The notes: generated from the sequence alone by a model not told the origin. Counted from the first letter of the stretch, positions 17,938 through 26,147 are shown. The stretch is 48,057 nt of DNA from Egaibacter sp046050465 (GCA_046050465.1 JBJOPS010000065.1:1-48057), one strand, 5' to 3'. Numbers and translations are program-made.

Positions 17938-18762
17938 TTAATTGACAGACCGCTGCGCCTGGATCTTGCCTACTGGTTGTTTGCCCAAAATAATCATGCC
18001 AAGGACTTCATCTTCTGTTACGTCCTGGGTACGGTAAGTGCCAACCAGTTTGCCATTTTTCATCACACACAATCGATCACTGAGCGCAAACACATCGTGC
18101 ATATCGTGGCTGATCAGGAAAATACCGACCCCATCCGCCTTGAGCTGCTGGATCAGATTACCTACCATGGCCGTTTCTTCTGGCCCCAAGGCAGCCGTGG
18201 GCTCATCCATGATCAGGATTTTTGCGTTGAAATAGATGGCACGTGAAATGGCTACTACCTGTCTCTGCCCACCTGATAAGCGCCGCACAGGTATGCGAAC
18301 ATTGGTGAAGTTCTTGTTCAATCGGTGGAACACCTTGCGCGCTTCGGCATCCATGCGATGATCATCCAGTGTTCGCCATCTGGTCAGAAGCTCGCGCCCC
18401 AGAAACAGGTTGGCCACAGAGTCCAGATTATCTGCCAATGCCAAAGTTTGATAAATCGACTCAATACCCAAACTTTGTGCATCAGCCGGTGTACGCACAT
18501 GTACTTTTTCCCCGGAAATCACCACATCACCACTGTCAATTGGGTAGGCGCCTGCCAGCATCTTCATCAACGTGGATTTACCGGCTCCGTTGTGCCCCAG
18601 CACAGCTACCACCTCGCCAGGATACAAGTTCAAGCTCACGTCATCGACGGCGTGCACACCTCCAAAAGCCTTTTTGATGCTGCGCAACTCCACCAGGCAT
18701 TTGGAAGTATCAATAACCTGCTTCGACGAAGCCGCTCCCATGTTGCTGATCAAGTTGCTCAT
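17938..18762 (-). CDS. xylG: Xylose ABC transporter ATP-binding protein, single-domain
   Basis: 274 residues from the ATG at 18762, whose ATGA overlaps the xylH stop and has GGGAGAG just upstream; an ATG 18 bases earlier is less well placed. One nucleotide-binding domain: Walker A GHNGAGKST (56-64), signature LSGGQRQ, Walker B ILIMDEPTAALG, switch LISHDMHD. Classical XylG proteins (about 510 residues) carry two such domains in tandem, so this one must work as a homodimer on the XylH dimer. The gene ends cleanly 5 bp before xylR with no second-domain remnant, so this is the natural form, not a truncation. Confidence 0.93.
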   Translation of the reverse strand: MSNLISNMGAASSKQVIDTSKCLVELRSIKKAFGGVHAVDDVSLNLYPGEVVAVLGHNGAGKSTLMKMLAGAYPIDSGDVVISGEKVHVRTPADAQSLGIESIYQTLALADNLDSVANLFLGRELLTRWRTLDDHRMDAEARKVFHRLNKNFTNVRIPVRRLSGGQRQVVAISRAIYFNAKILIMDEPTAALGPEETAMVGNLIQQLKADGVGIFLISHDMHDVFALSDRLCVMKNGKLVGTYRTQDVTEDEVLGMIILGKQPVGKIQAQRSVN

Positions 18763-19949
18763 GCCATCTCTCCCGTCCATTTGCGATAGGCGACATCAAA
18801 AACAACTGCAGCTATCAGAACCTGCCCTATGATGATGTAGCGGGTACCAATCGAGATATCCAGCAGTAGCATACCGCTGTCAATAGACTGCATGATCAAT
18901 GCCCCCAGCACAGAGCCAAGGATAGTGCCACTGCCACCCGCAAGAGCCGTGCCACCAATCACTGTTGCGGCGATGACGAGCAACTCCAGGTTGTTGCCAA
19001 GCGAGTTGGTTCCCGCATTGAGCCTTGATATCGCAACGATTGCTGCGATCGCAGTCAAGGCGGCAAGCAATAGAAACAAAAGGATAGTAACTTTGCGTAC
19101 TGGAATGCCTACCAGGGCGGCCGCATCCGGATTACCCCCCATGGCAAAAATGTACCGACCGAAACGTGTTTTATGCACCAGAAATGAAATTGCGAGAGCC
19201 ACAACACCCCAAATCACCACGGGTATTGGTATGCCTTGAGGCGCAGCCTTGTTTGGGATCTGGTAGGCATTCATGACTGACACAAAGACCAGGACAATAG
19301 CGATCGGGATCAGGACAACGGCGACATCTACGAGAACGGAATTTGTTGGGACCCCATATGTTTTTTTTGCCTGGCGTCTGGCCAGCATTGAAATGATCAA
19401 CCCTACACACAGGACAGCACCCACCACCCAACTGGCCTGCGTACCAATTCCCCCATCAAAACCACCACCAAGCTTGAGAAAAAATGGGTCAGACAGTGGC
19501 TGTGTTTTCCCGTCGGCTACCAAATAGGCCGCACCACGAAATGACATGAGCCCCCCCAACGTCACCACAAATGCGGGCACACCAACAAATGCCACGAGCG
19601 CCCCCTGATACACAGAGGCTGCGATTGCTGCAGCAAGACCCGCCAGACTAGCCGCCTGCCAGGACCAGTTTTCCGTATACATCAAATAGGCTGTCAAAAC
19701 ACCTACAAAGCCCATGACAGATCCAACCGACAAGTCAATATGTCTTGTCACAATAATCAACACCATGACGGTTGCCAAAATACCGACTACCGCAGTCTGC
19801 TGTGCGATGTTGTACAGATTTTCGGCAGACAGAAAAATCCCATCCGAGAGAATATTGAAAATCAGTGCAATGATCATCAGCACACCGGACATCAACACCA
19901 TACGCCAGTCAATCTGGGCGCGTTTAATCGACTGCATCAGCGTATTCAT
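18759..19949 (-). CDS. xylH: Xylose ABC transporter permease
   Basis: 396 residues from the ATG at 19949 (MNTLMQSIKRAQIDW), chosen for GGAGAAATCG directly upstream; the frame is open to 20009. About ten hydrophobic segments and the BPD_transp_2 motif VTRHIDLSVGSVMGF identify an inner-membrane CUT2-type sugar permease. The cytoplasmic loop AMGGNPDAAALVGIPV is the ATPase-contact region. The stop overlaps the xylG start by ATGA. It is separated from xylF by about 80 bp containing a strong hairpin. Confidence 0.95.
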   Translation of the reverse strand: MNTLMQSIKRAQIDWRMVLMSGVLMIIALIFNILSDGIFLSAENLYNIAQQTAVVGILATVMVLIIVTRHIDLSVGSVMGFVGVLTAYLMYTENWSWQAASLAGLAAAIAASVYQGALVAFVGVPAFVVTLGGLMSFRGAAYLVADGKTQPLSDPFFLKLGGGFDGGIGTQASWVVGAVLCVGLIISMLARRQAKKTYGVPTNSVLVDVAVVLIPIAIVLVFVSVMNAYQIPNKAAPQGIPIPVVIWGVVALAISFLVHKTRFGRYIFAMGGNPDAAALVGIPVRKVTILLFLLLAALTAIAAIVAISRLNAGTNSLGNNLELLVIAATVIGGTALAGGSGTILGSVLGALIMQSIDSGMLLLDISIGTRYIIIGQVLIAAVVFDVAYRKWTGEMA

Positions 19950-19974
19950 CGATTTCTCCTGAAGCCACAAACGA

Positions 19975-19999
19975 CGCCGCGGGCCCGAAGCCCGCGGCG
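19975..19999 (-). promoter_or_regulatory. GC-rich hairpin between xylF and xylH
   Basis: Read leftwards, CGCCGCGGGC (19999-19990), a loop TTCGG and GCCCGCGGCG (19984-19975) form a perfect ten-pair stem around a UUCG-type loop. No long T-run follows, so it is unlikely to end all transcription. Such stems between binding-protein and permease genes commonly protect the upstream mRNA or give partial termination, making much more binding protein than permease. That role is inferred. Confidence 0.7.
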
Positions 20000-20029
20000 C
20001 CTTACTCAAAAAACCGTCAGATCAGATAC

Positions 20030-21049
20030 TTATTTGCAGGCAGCTACTTTGGCAGCATCGACACCCTTGCACAGCGCGTCTTTCTTGATGTAGCCAGCCT
20101 TCAGCACCACGTCAAGGTTGTCCCTGGTAACAGGAATCGGCTTGAGGAAAATAGATTTCAAAGTCATCTTCTTCGGACCACCAGCCCAATCTGCGGCACC
20201 AGTCACAGGCTTGCCCGCGCCCAATTCCACAGCAGCTTTTGCCGCAGCAGTACCCAAGTCAGCCGAGTTCTTCCAGACGGACACCGTCTGAGTACCCAAT
20301 GCCACGCGGTTCAAGGCGGCATGATCACCATCCTGGCCGGAGACCGGAATGCCTTGCAGACCCTTGGCGGTCAGTGCGGCCACCACACCACCAGCCATAC
20401 CATCGTTTTGAGCAACCACGGCATCAACTTTGTTGGCGTTCTTGGTCAGGATTTGCTCCATGTTTTTCTGGGCATTCTGGGGGTTCCAGCCTGAAGTGAA
20501 CTCCTCGCCAACAATCTTGACATCGCCGCTCTTGATTGCAGCATCCAGCACTTCGCCCTGACCCTCACGCAGAAATGCTGCATTGTTGTCACCCGGGTCG
20601 CCCTTGATGATGGCGTAATTACCTTTTGGCTTGACGGCCAGAATGGCGCGGGCAGTCATGCGACCGACCTCCTTGTTGTCAAACGTGATGTAAGTGACCC
20701 CCGGCGCCTCAAAGAGCCGGTCATAGGCGATGACGGGAATCTTTTGCTGGGCAGCCTTATTGACAGCGGGCAAAATGGCGTCTTTGTCCTTGCCCAAGAT
20801 GATCAAAACCTTGGCGCCCTTGGCAATCAAGCCATCGATGTCGGCCAGTTGCTTTTCAGAAGAAGCGCCCGCATCAGACATGATGTATTTGGCGCCGGAC
20901 TTGGCAAGTTCGGCCTTGATAGCAGCCTCGTCAGTTTTCCAACGTTCTTCCTGGAAGGCGTCGTAGCTCACTCCGACAACCAATTGAGCGAATGATGAGC
21001 CCGCAGCCATGGCCAAGGCCAATGCGGTCAGGTGACGTTTGAATTGCAT
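20030..21049 (-). CDS. xylF: Xylose ABC transporter periplasmic binding protein
   Basis: 339 residues from the ATG at 21049 (MQFKRHLTALALAMAAG), with GGAGAG seven bases upstream; the frame opens further upstream without family resemblance. A signal peptide ends near SSFAQ. The mature protein is a peripla_BP_4 two-lobe sugar receptor (VVGVSYDAFQEERWKTDEAA; GKDKDAILPAVNKA; DAVVAQNDGMAGG). It delivers xylose to XylH/XylG. First gene of the leftward operon, behind a promoter with a candidate XylR operator. Confidence 0.95.
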   Translation of the reverse strand: MQFKRHLTALALAMAAGSSFAQLVVGVSYDAFQEERWKTDEAAIKAELAKSGAKYIMSDAGASSEKQLADIDGLIAKGAKVLIILGKDKDAILPAVNKAAQQKIPVIAYDRLFEAPGVTYITFDNKEVGRMTARAILAVKPKGNYAIIKGDPGDNNAAFLREGQGEVLDAAIKSGDVKIVGEEFTSGWNPQNAQKNMEQILTKNANKVDAVVAQNDGMAGGVVAALTAKGLQGIPVSGQDGDHAALNRVALGTQTVSVWKNSADLGTAAAKAAVELGAGKPVTGAADWAGGPKKMTLKSIFLKPIPVTRDNLDVVLKAGYIKKDALCKGVDAAKVAACK

Positions 21050-21140
21050 GCATCTCTCCAGTAAATAAGCCCGAAACGGGCATCGGGTTGAATAGCCTCC
21101 TGTCGACCCAAAGCATGAGGACAGTGGACCCGTCACACCA

Positions 21141-21169
21141 TTTAGTTCGATTGGAAAACCAAGTATCAA
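21141..21169 (-). promoter_or_regulatory. xyl operon promoter with candidate XylR operator
   Basis: Leftward reading gives TTGATA (21169-21164), a 17-base spacer and ACTAAA (21146-21141), a plausible sigma-70 promoter with a weak -10, about 90 bases before xylF. On the + strand 21142-21166 reads TTAGTTCGATTGG then AAAACCAAGTAT. It is an imperfect palindrome matching 18 of 25 positions of the Bacillus subtilis xylO sequence as I remember it. The operator fills the spacer and overlaps the -10, the geometry expected for repression by the ROK-type XylR. Confidence 0.6.
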
Positions 21170-21202
21170 TGAAGTGGGTAAATTTCGGTATTGGGGGAAA
21201 CG

Positions 21203-22393
21203 CTAGGGTCGCCAGTCTTGGCCCACGGCTGCTACACGGGCGGCATGAATCAATTGACCTATTTGGATACCTGTCGCGCCAGTGCGTATTGCCTGCGCCG
21301 CCACCAAATCGGTTGCAACTTTTTGTACTGCTGCTAGTGCAGACAAGAGCCACTCACGCTGCGGATAGGATTTTTCATCCGGTATTTGCCCCATCCGGTG
21401 GAGGCATTCACAAGTCTGCAGGATTGCCTTGAGGCGATCCGGCTTGCGGATGGCGTCACAACGCTCCAGCAAATTAACCAGGGCCGTTGCATCAAACTCA
21501 GTGCACCGGTCAATGGCGACGCGCTCCCGTGCAACCACCTCCGCCAGTTCCCGACACTCAACAGGCACTCGTAATCGCTCTGACAGACCCCGGATCCAGG
21601 CGGCGTCATTGCCACCTGGCAGGTTTGGCGACTGAAGGCTAATGCACAAGCAGGAAAAAGAAACGGGTAAAGACGCTTGCCAGCTGGCCGCCATATCCAG
21701 AACATCGGTGCGAAAAGGGGCCGTCAAAGCCAACACTTCGGGAAGCAGTCGGGCAAGCGCCTCACACTGGCTCAGCACGTCGAACATGCGCGATGGCATC
21801 TTTTCCTGCAAACCCCGGGATAATTCTTGCCAGACACGCTCACTTACCAGATGATCCGCCTCGCCATGCTGCACCATCTCGCGCATCAATTGGCGTGTTT
21901 CGGGCGCTACCGAAAAGTCGGTGAAGCGGGCGGCCAGCCGGGCCACGCGCAGGATGCGAACCGGGTCCTCATGAAACGCCTGCGTCGTGTGGCGCAGCAC
22001 CTTGCGGGCAATGTCCTGCAAGCCATCAAACGGGTCTATGAATGTGGTATTTTTTGTATCAAAAGTGCCATCAGCCCTTATGTTATCTGCATGAACAGCT
22101 ATTGAATTAATAGTGATATCGCGTCGCGCCAGATCCTGCTCCAGCGTCACATCGGGCGCCGAATGAATGGCAAAGCCGCGATATCCCGGTGCCGTCTTGC
22201 GCTCGGTGCGCGCCAGCGCATATTCCTCTTTGGTCACCGGATGCAGAAAAACCGGGAAGTCCCGGCCCACCGGCAAATACCCCAGCGCCACCAGTTCATC
22301 GGGCGTGGAGCCCACTACCACCCAGTCGCGGTCCTTCACAGGCAAGCCCAGCAAGGCATCCCGCACCGCGCCACCCACCATGTAGATTTGCAT
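21203..22393 (-). CDS. cca: CCA-adding tRNA nucleotidyltransferase lacking HD phosphohydrolase residues
   Basis: Adds or repairs the 3' CCA of tRNAs. 396 residues. The class II nucleotidyltransferase head has GGAVRDALLG and catalytic Asp21-x-Asp23 in VKDRDW; the RRDITINSIAV and DPVRILRVARLAARF motifs follow. In E. coli-type enzymes the C-terminal half contains an HD domain with an HDLGK motif. Here the equivalent stretch reads LPVSFSCLCISLQSPN and the upstream metal histidine region is also missing, so phosphatase/phosphodiesterase activities are probably lost. Residues 94-109 are an in-frame insertion derived from a short dispersed repeat. It lies 31 bp after the glutathione transferase gene. 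Confidence 0.93.
   Translation of the reverse strand: MQIYMVGGAVRDALLGLPVKDRDWVVVGSTPDELVALGYLPVGRDFPVFLHPVTKEEYALARTERKTAPGYRGFAIHSAPDVTLEQDLARRDITINSIAVHADNIRADGTFDTKNTTFIDPFDGLQDIARKVLRHTTQAFHEDPVRILRVARLAARFTDFSVAPETRQLMREMVQHGEADHLVSERVWQELSRGLQEKMPSRMFDVLSQCEALARLLPEVLALTAPFRTDVLDMAASWQASLPVSFSCLCISLQSPNLPGGNDAAWIRGLSERLRVPVECRELAEVVARERVAIDRCTEFDATALVNLLERCDAIRKPDRLKAILQTCECLHRMGQIPDEKSYPQREWLLSALAAVQKVATDLVAAQAIRTGATGIQIGQLIHAARVAAVGQDWRP
22073..22103 (+). repeat. Short dispersed element, copy 1, in frame inside cca
   Basis: Starts AGCCCTTA (22073-22080) and ends GCTATT (22098-22103), 25 bases start to start. It matches the copy at 43151-43181 without gaps at 21 of 31 positions. It sits in an AT-rich patch (about 22047-22113) that adds roughly 13 residues (around ADNIRADGTFDTKNTT) between conserved INSIA and FIDP motifs of CCA enzymes. 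Antisense to the gene. Confidence 0.6.
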
Positions 22394-22424
22394 GGTGGCA
22401 GTTTACCGGGGCTATCCCGAAGCC

Positions 22425-23108
22425 CTATCGCTTCAGGCGGTAAGGTTCCTCAAAATCAGGAAAGTCCTTTTCCAGCAGTGCATCGTCGATCCAGGCCTTC
22501 ACGCCCGGCAACGCGCACACCCGCTCCACATACGCTCCAATCCCGGCAGGAACCGGCAAGGCGTAGGTTTTCAGTCGCATGCACACCGGCGCAAAGTAGG
22601 CGTCGGCAATCGAGAATGCACCGAACAGCATCGGGCCCTTGTGAGTGGCCAGCAGTTCGCTCCACATCGCCACCAGTCGCGAGGCATCGGCACGCACGGC
22701 AGGTTTGTCGCGCCAGGCCAGCGCACCGATATCCGGCAGCGAGGCTTCAATGTTCATCGGGCAGGCGCTGCGCAGCGCGGTGAACCCGGCGTGCATTTCG
22801 GCACAAACGCTGCGCGCCCGGGCGCGGGCGGCCTTGTCGCATGGCCAGAGCTGTTTGTCCGGGTATTGTTCGGCCACGTATTCAGCAATGGCCAGTGTGT
22901 CCCACACCGCCAGGTCTGCGTCCACCAGAACAGGCACTTTGCCGGTGGGGGTCTGGTCTTTCATGGTGTTCTTGAAGGTCGAACCCGTATCAAACGAGTC
23001 AAAACGCACCATGATTTCTTCAAACGGGATGCCCGCCTGCTTGAGCAGTACCCATGGCCGCATGGACCAAGACGAATAGTTTTTGTTGCCAATGTAGAGT
23101 TTGAGCAT
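22425..23108 (-). CDS. Glutathione S-transferase family protein
   Basis: 227 residues from the ATG at 23108 (MLKLYIGNKNYSSWS), with GGAGA upstream. The N-terminal thioredoxin-like domain has the NKNYSSWSMRPWVLLK start typical of a bacterial GST branch with a serine near position 13, plus the TGKVPVLVD cis-proline segment for glutathione. An all-helical C-terminal domain with FSIADAYFAPV follows. Role probably detoxification or thiol transfer; substrate unknown. It lies between the NAD-binding protein (73 bp upstream) and cca (31 bp downstream) on the same strand. Confidence 0.9.
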   Translation of the reverse strand: MLKLYIGNKNYSSWSMRPWVLLKQAGIPFEEIMVRFDSFDTGSTFKNTMKDQTPTGKVPVLVDADLAVWDTLAIAEYVAEQYPDKQLWPCDKAARARARSVCAEMHAGFTALRSACPMNIEASLPDIGALAWRDKPAVRADASRLVAMWSELLATHKGPMLFGAFSIADAYFAPVCMRLKTYALPVPAGIGAYVERVCALPGVKAWIDDALLEKDFPDFEEPYRLKR

Positions 23109-23181
23109 GCACGTCTCCAAAGCGACATGTTAACGCGACGCGGCGATGCCATTGATGACAAGGCGCCGCGGAATTGATGCG

Positions 23182-24159
23182 CTAGAACCGGCCCGCCGTC
23201 TTGCGCCGGGCCAGAACTGCGTCACCCGGGCCTGGCCCCAGATACAACGGCGCAATGGCTTGCAGCGACGCGGGCTGAATGCCCAGCGCCTGCAGGCCGG
23301 GTAACCGGCCGCTGGCCACGTTGTCCACTTTCATGGAGTCCAGATTGTCGCGACTCATCAGGGGCTGGCCTGGCGCCATCTCCATGAACAGGGCCTGCAG
23401 GCGGCCCAGCGCTGCGGGCAATGCGATGACTGGCCTGGGGTGGCCAGACAGGGTTCCGGCAAGCTCGACCAACTCCTTCAATGTATAGATATTCTGGCCG
23501 CAGGCCTCATATATATGGCGTAGGGTGCTATTACTTTTGATTTCGCTGGAAGTTTTATCCAGCAAGATATTAACCAATGCCTGCGCCACGTCTTCCACCC
23601 AGACGGGTTGAAACCGGGTGTCAGTTCCGGCCAGTGGCATGACCGGAAATACGCTTTGCAACTTGGCGAAAAGGTTCAGAAACTGGTCGTCTGCGCCAAA
23701 GACCACACTGGGCCGCAGAATGGTCACGTCCAGCCCGGAGTTGGTGAGCACGGCTTCGCCAGCGGCCTTGCTGCGTTGATACAGCGATGGCGCGTTGGCT
23801 GCAGCGCCCAGCGCACTGACGTGCACGATGCGTTGCACGCCCGTGGCCTGGCAGGCCCGAACCAGCTTTTGCAGCAGCTCTACATGCACGTGGCTGAACG
23901 CGGCTTCAGTGCCATGCAGGATGGCCACCAGGTTCACCACAGCATCATGGCCGGCAACCAGTCGCATCAGGGAGGCGCCATCATGCACATCGGCCTCAAC
24001 CAGATCAACCCAGGGCAAGGGCTGGATGTGTTTGGCACCGGCCACCCGGCGCGAGGGCACCGTGAGCCGTGTATTGAAGGCAGCGTTCAGCTGGCCGGCC
24101 TTTTCGCAGAAATGGCGACCTACAAAGCCCGAGCCACCCAGCACCAGGATGCGCTTCAT
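23182..24159 (-). CDS. NDUFA9-type NAD(P)-binding protein (complex I-associated SDR family)
   Basis: 325 residues. An extended short-chain dehydrogenase fold begins with RILVLGGSGFVGRHF (nucleotide-binding loop); a Tyr-x3-Lys pair occurs in LYQRSKAAGE. Closest in style to the atypical SDR group of NDUFA9, a complex I accessory subunit; bacterial members lack a defined role. The ATG overlaps the slt stop as ATGA. The stretch SSEIKSNSTL (about residues 200-215) is an extra segment encoded by a short dispersed repeat just before the conserved YEACGQNIYTLKEL. Confidence 0.87.
   Translation of the reverse strand: MKRILVLGGSGFVGRHFCEKAGQLNAAFNTRLTVPSRRVAGAKHIQPLPWVDLVEADVHDGASLMRLVAGHDAVVNLVAILHGTEAAFSHVHVELLQKLVRACQATGVQRIVHVSALGAAANAPSLYQRSKAAGEAVLTNSGLDVTILRPSVVFGADDQFLNLFAKLQSVFPVMPLAGTDTRFQPVWVEDVAQALVNILLDKTSSEIKSNSTLRHIYEACGQNIYTLKELVELAGTLSGHPRPVIALPAALGRLQALFMEMAPGQPLMSRDNLDSMKVDNVASGRLPGLQALGIQPASLQAIAPLYLGPGPGDAVLARRKTAGRF
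23502..23532 (+). repeat. Short dispersed element, copy 2, in frame inside the NDUFA9-like gene
   Basis: Starts AGGCCTCA and ends GCTATT (23527-23532), again 25 bases start to start. It matches copies 1 and 3 at about 17 of 31 positions each without gaps. The AT-rich continuation to about 23560 encodes the extra residues SSEIKSNSTL. Antisense to the gene. More diverged than copies 1 and 3, so less certain. Confidence 0.45.
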
Positions 24160-26147
24160 GGCAGCTCCCTGCTCTCGGCAGAAGCGGGATTCAGTCTGGG
24201 ACCGACCGAGCCCAGGCGGGCCTTGAGCGACTGCGGCGCGCCGGTCAGGATGGCAGCGTAATTGGTGGTGTTGCTCAGAACCTTTTTGACGTAGTCACGG
24301 GTTTCAGTGAAGGGCACGTTTTCGGCCCAGATGGCTGCCTCCATCACGGGGCCATTGCGCCAGTTGCGCGGTCGGCTGGGGCCGGCGTTGTAGGCGGCCG
24401 CGGCCATGGGCATGGAGCCATCAAAATCATCCAGCACCAGCTTGAGGTAGCCCGTGCCAATGGCGATATTGGTTTCGTGGTTGGTGATCTGGTCAGCGGT
24501 GTAGGTGGTGAGGCCGATCTTTTTGGCGGTCCAGCGCGCCGTGGCGGGCATGACCTGCATCAGTCCTGCTGCGCCCACGCCCGAGCGGGCATCCACGACA
24601 AAACGACTCTCCTGACGGATCAGTCCATACACATAGGCCGGATCCAGACCAATTTGTGCCGCGCGGGCTGCAACCGCCGCGCGAAACGGCGTCGGAAAGC
24701 GCTGGTCGAAATCGGTCACACCCTTGGTGCGTTCGCTGGTGTTGATGCAGCGGTCCCAGACCTCGCGCTGGCAGGCGAGGTCGGCCGCTGCCAGCAATGA
24801 CCGGTCATCCATGCCGCCCCGGGCGTGCAGGTTGGTGGTGTAGTTCCATTCGCGCACGCCCTCCGTGCGCAGACCCATGGCGATGGCGTACAGCGCCCGG
24901 TTCAGGCCCGGGTCTAGCCGGGCGGCTTCTTTCTCTTCATCGGTGAGGGGTAGTGGCCGCTCGGGTGCCGTCACGCGATGGCCGAGTTCTTCCAACGCCA
25001 GTTGTTCATAGAAACCGCGGACACTGGCAATACTTCCCAGCAACTGGGATGCTTCAGTGCGGTCGGCCTCGGTCTGGGCCCGATTCAGCAGTGCACGCGC
25101 ACGCCAGTAAACCCAGGCGGGGTCTTTGCGCTGGGTTTCGCTCATCGCCGCTATGGCGGTGGTGACCTGGTCCCAATTGCCGGCGCGTAACGCGCAGCGG
25201 ACCTTCCAGGCCAGATGGTCGCCGTGCATGAATTTGTCCTGACCGTTCAGGAAATAGGTGATGGCTCCATCCGACAGCTTTTGCGCAGCACGTTTGCCAA
25301 TCACGCCCCACACCCAGCTGCGCTCCTCCAGCGTGAGTTGGGCTTTCCACCGCAGTTTGTCCGCCTCGATGGCTGCTGCTTCGGGGTCGCTGACTGCCAG
25401 GCGAATCAGCGCCAGCGTGACGAGTTCCTTGGTGCGAGGCCGCAAAGCGGTGATTTTCTCGTTCAGGTAACGCTCCGGATTGGCGTAAATGCTGCCTGCG
25501 GTGATGGCCCATTCGGGGTTGAGCAGGCCAATGGCCTGTGTGGCGATGCGCAGACGGTCATTTTCCATGCCCAGACGCGCCCGAAGCCAGGCTGTGTGGG
25601 GTTGGAGCTTGCCGGCCTTGAGCTGCTGGTCCGCAGCGGCTGCACAGCCCTCCTCAACGTCGCGCTGTGCCAGCCAGAACTCTTCAACCTGGCCTGCTAC
25701 GTCAAGATCACCCGCGTTGTATTCAGTCAGCAATGCATAACAGCGCACCGAGCGGTCATCGTTCATGCGGAACTTGGGGTATTCGGCCATAAAAGTGCCC
25801 CATTCACGGCGCTGGCCCAACAACAGCAACCAGTCGTTGCGCAGGCGATCTTCCTGGTATGTGCCGCTGTAGCGGTACAAAAAGCTCTGGATGTCCTGGG
25901 CGCTGGCTTCTTCAAGCCGGGCCCGTATTTCCCAGTAGGCGCCCCATGGCTCCAGGGCATGACCGCGGACCTGAGGCAGCAGGAGAGAGAGGCGCTTGCG
26001 GTCATTTTTTTTGAACGCATCACCCATATCCAGAATGGTTTCATCCACTCGGGCGGTCTCGCGAAACTGAACACCAGCCGCGTCTTGGGTAGAAAGAGTA
26101 CCCGCGATGGCAAGCACTAACAATGTCAAAATGGTTGAAAACTGCAT
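24156..26147 (-). CDS. slt: Soluble lytic murein transglycosylase
   Basis: 663 residues from the ATG at 26147 (MQFSTILTLLVLAIAG), chosen because a signal peptide begins there; the open frame upstream would cover the divergent gene. A long alpha-helical superhelix (about 40-490) precedes the SLT catalytic domain (about 495-630) with the catalytic glutamate in IRQESRF and the motifs GAAGLMQVMPATA and AAAAYNAGPSR. It cleaves peptidoglycan glycan strands in the periplasm to 1,6-anhydromuropeptides. Its start is only 9 bp from the divergent fau gene, so each promoter must lie partly inside the other gene. Confidence 0.94.
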   Translation of the reverse strand: MQFSTILTLLVLAIAGTLSTQDAAGVQFRETARVDETILDMGDAFKKNDRKRLSLLLPQVRGHALEPWGAYWEIRARLEEASAQDIQSFLYRYSGTYQEDRLRNDWLLLLGQRREWGTFMAEYPKFRMNDDRSVRCYALLTEYNAGDLDVAGQVEEFWLAQRDVEEGCAAAADQQLKAGKLQPHTAWLRARLGMENDRLRIATQAIGLLNPEWAITAGSIYANPERYLNEKITALRPRTKELVTLALIRLAVSDPEAAAIEADKLRWKAQLTLEERSWVWGVIGKRAAQKLSDGAITYFLNGQDKFMHGDHLAWKVRCALRAGNWDQVTTAIAAMSETQRKDPAWVYWRARALLNRAQTEADRTEASQLLGSIASVRGFYEQLALEELGHRVTAPERPLPLTDEEKEAARLDPGLNRALYAIAMGLRTEGVREWNYTTNLHARGGMDDRSLLAAADLACQREVWDRCINTSERTKGVTDFDQRFPTPFRAAVAARAAQIGLDPAYVYGLIRQESRFVVDARSGVGAAGLMQVMPATARWTAKKIGLTTYTADQITNHETNIAIGTGYLKLVLDDFDGSMPMAAAAYNAGPSRPRNWRNGPVMEAAIWAENVPFTETRDYVKKVLSNTTNYAAILTGAPQSLKARLGSVGPRLNPASAESRELP

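Noticed and set aside
17938..18762. XylG as a truncated two-domain ATPase
   Set aside because: No leftover second-domain sequence exists and the operon continues 5 bp later, so the short form looks native.
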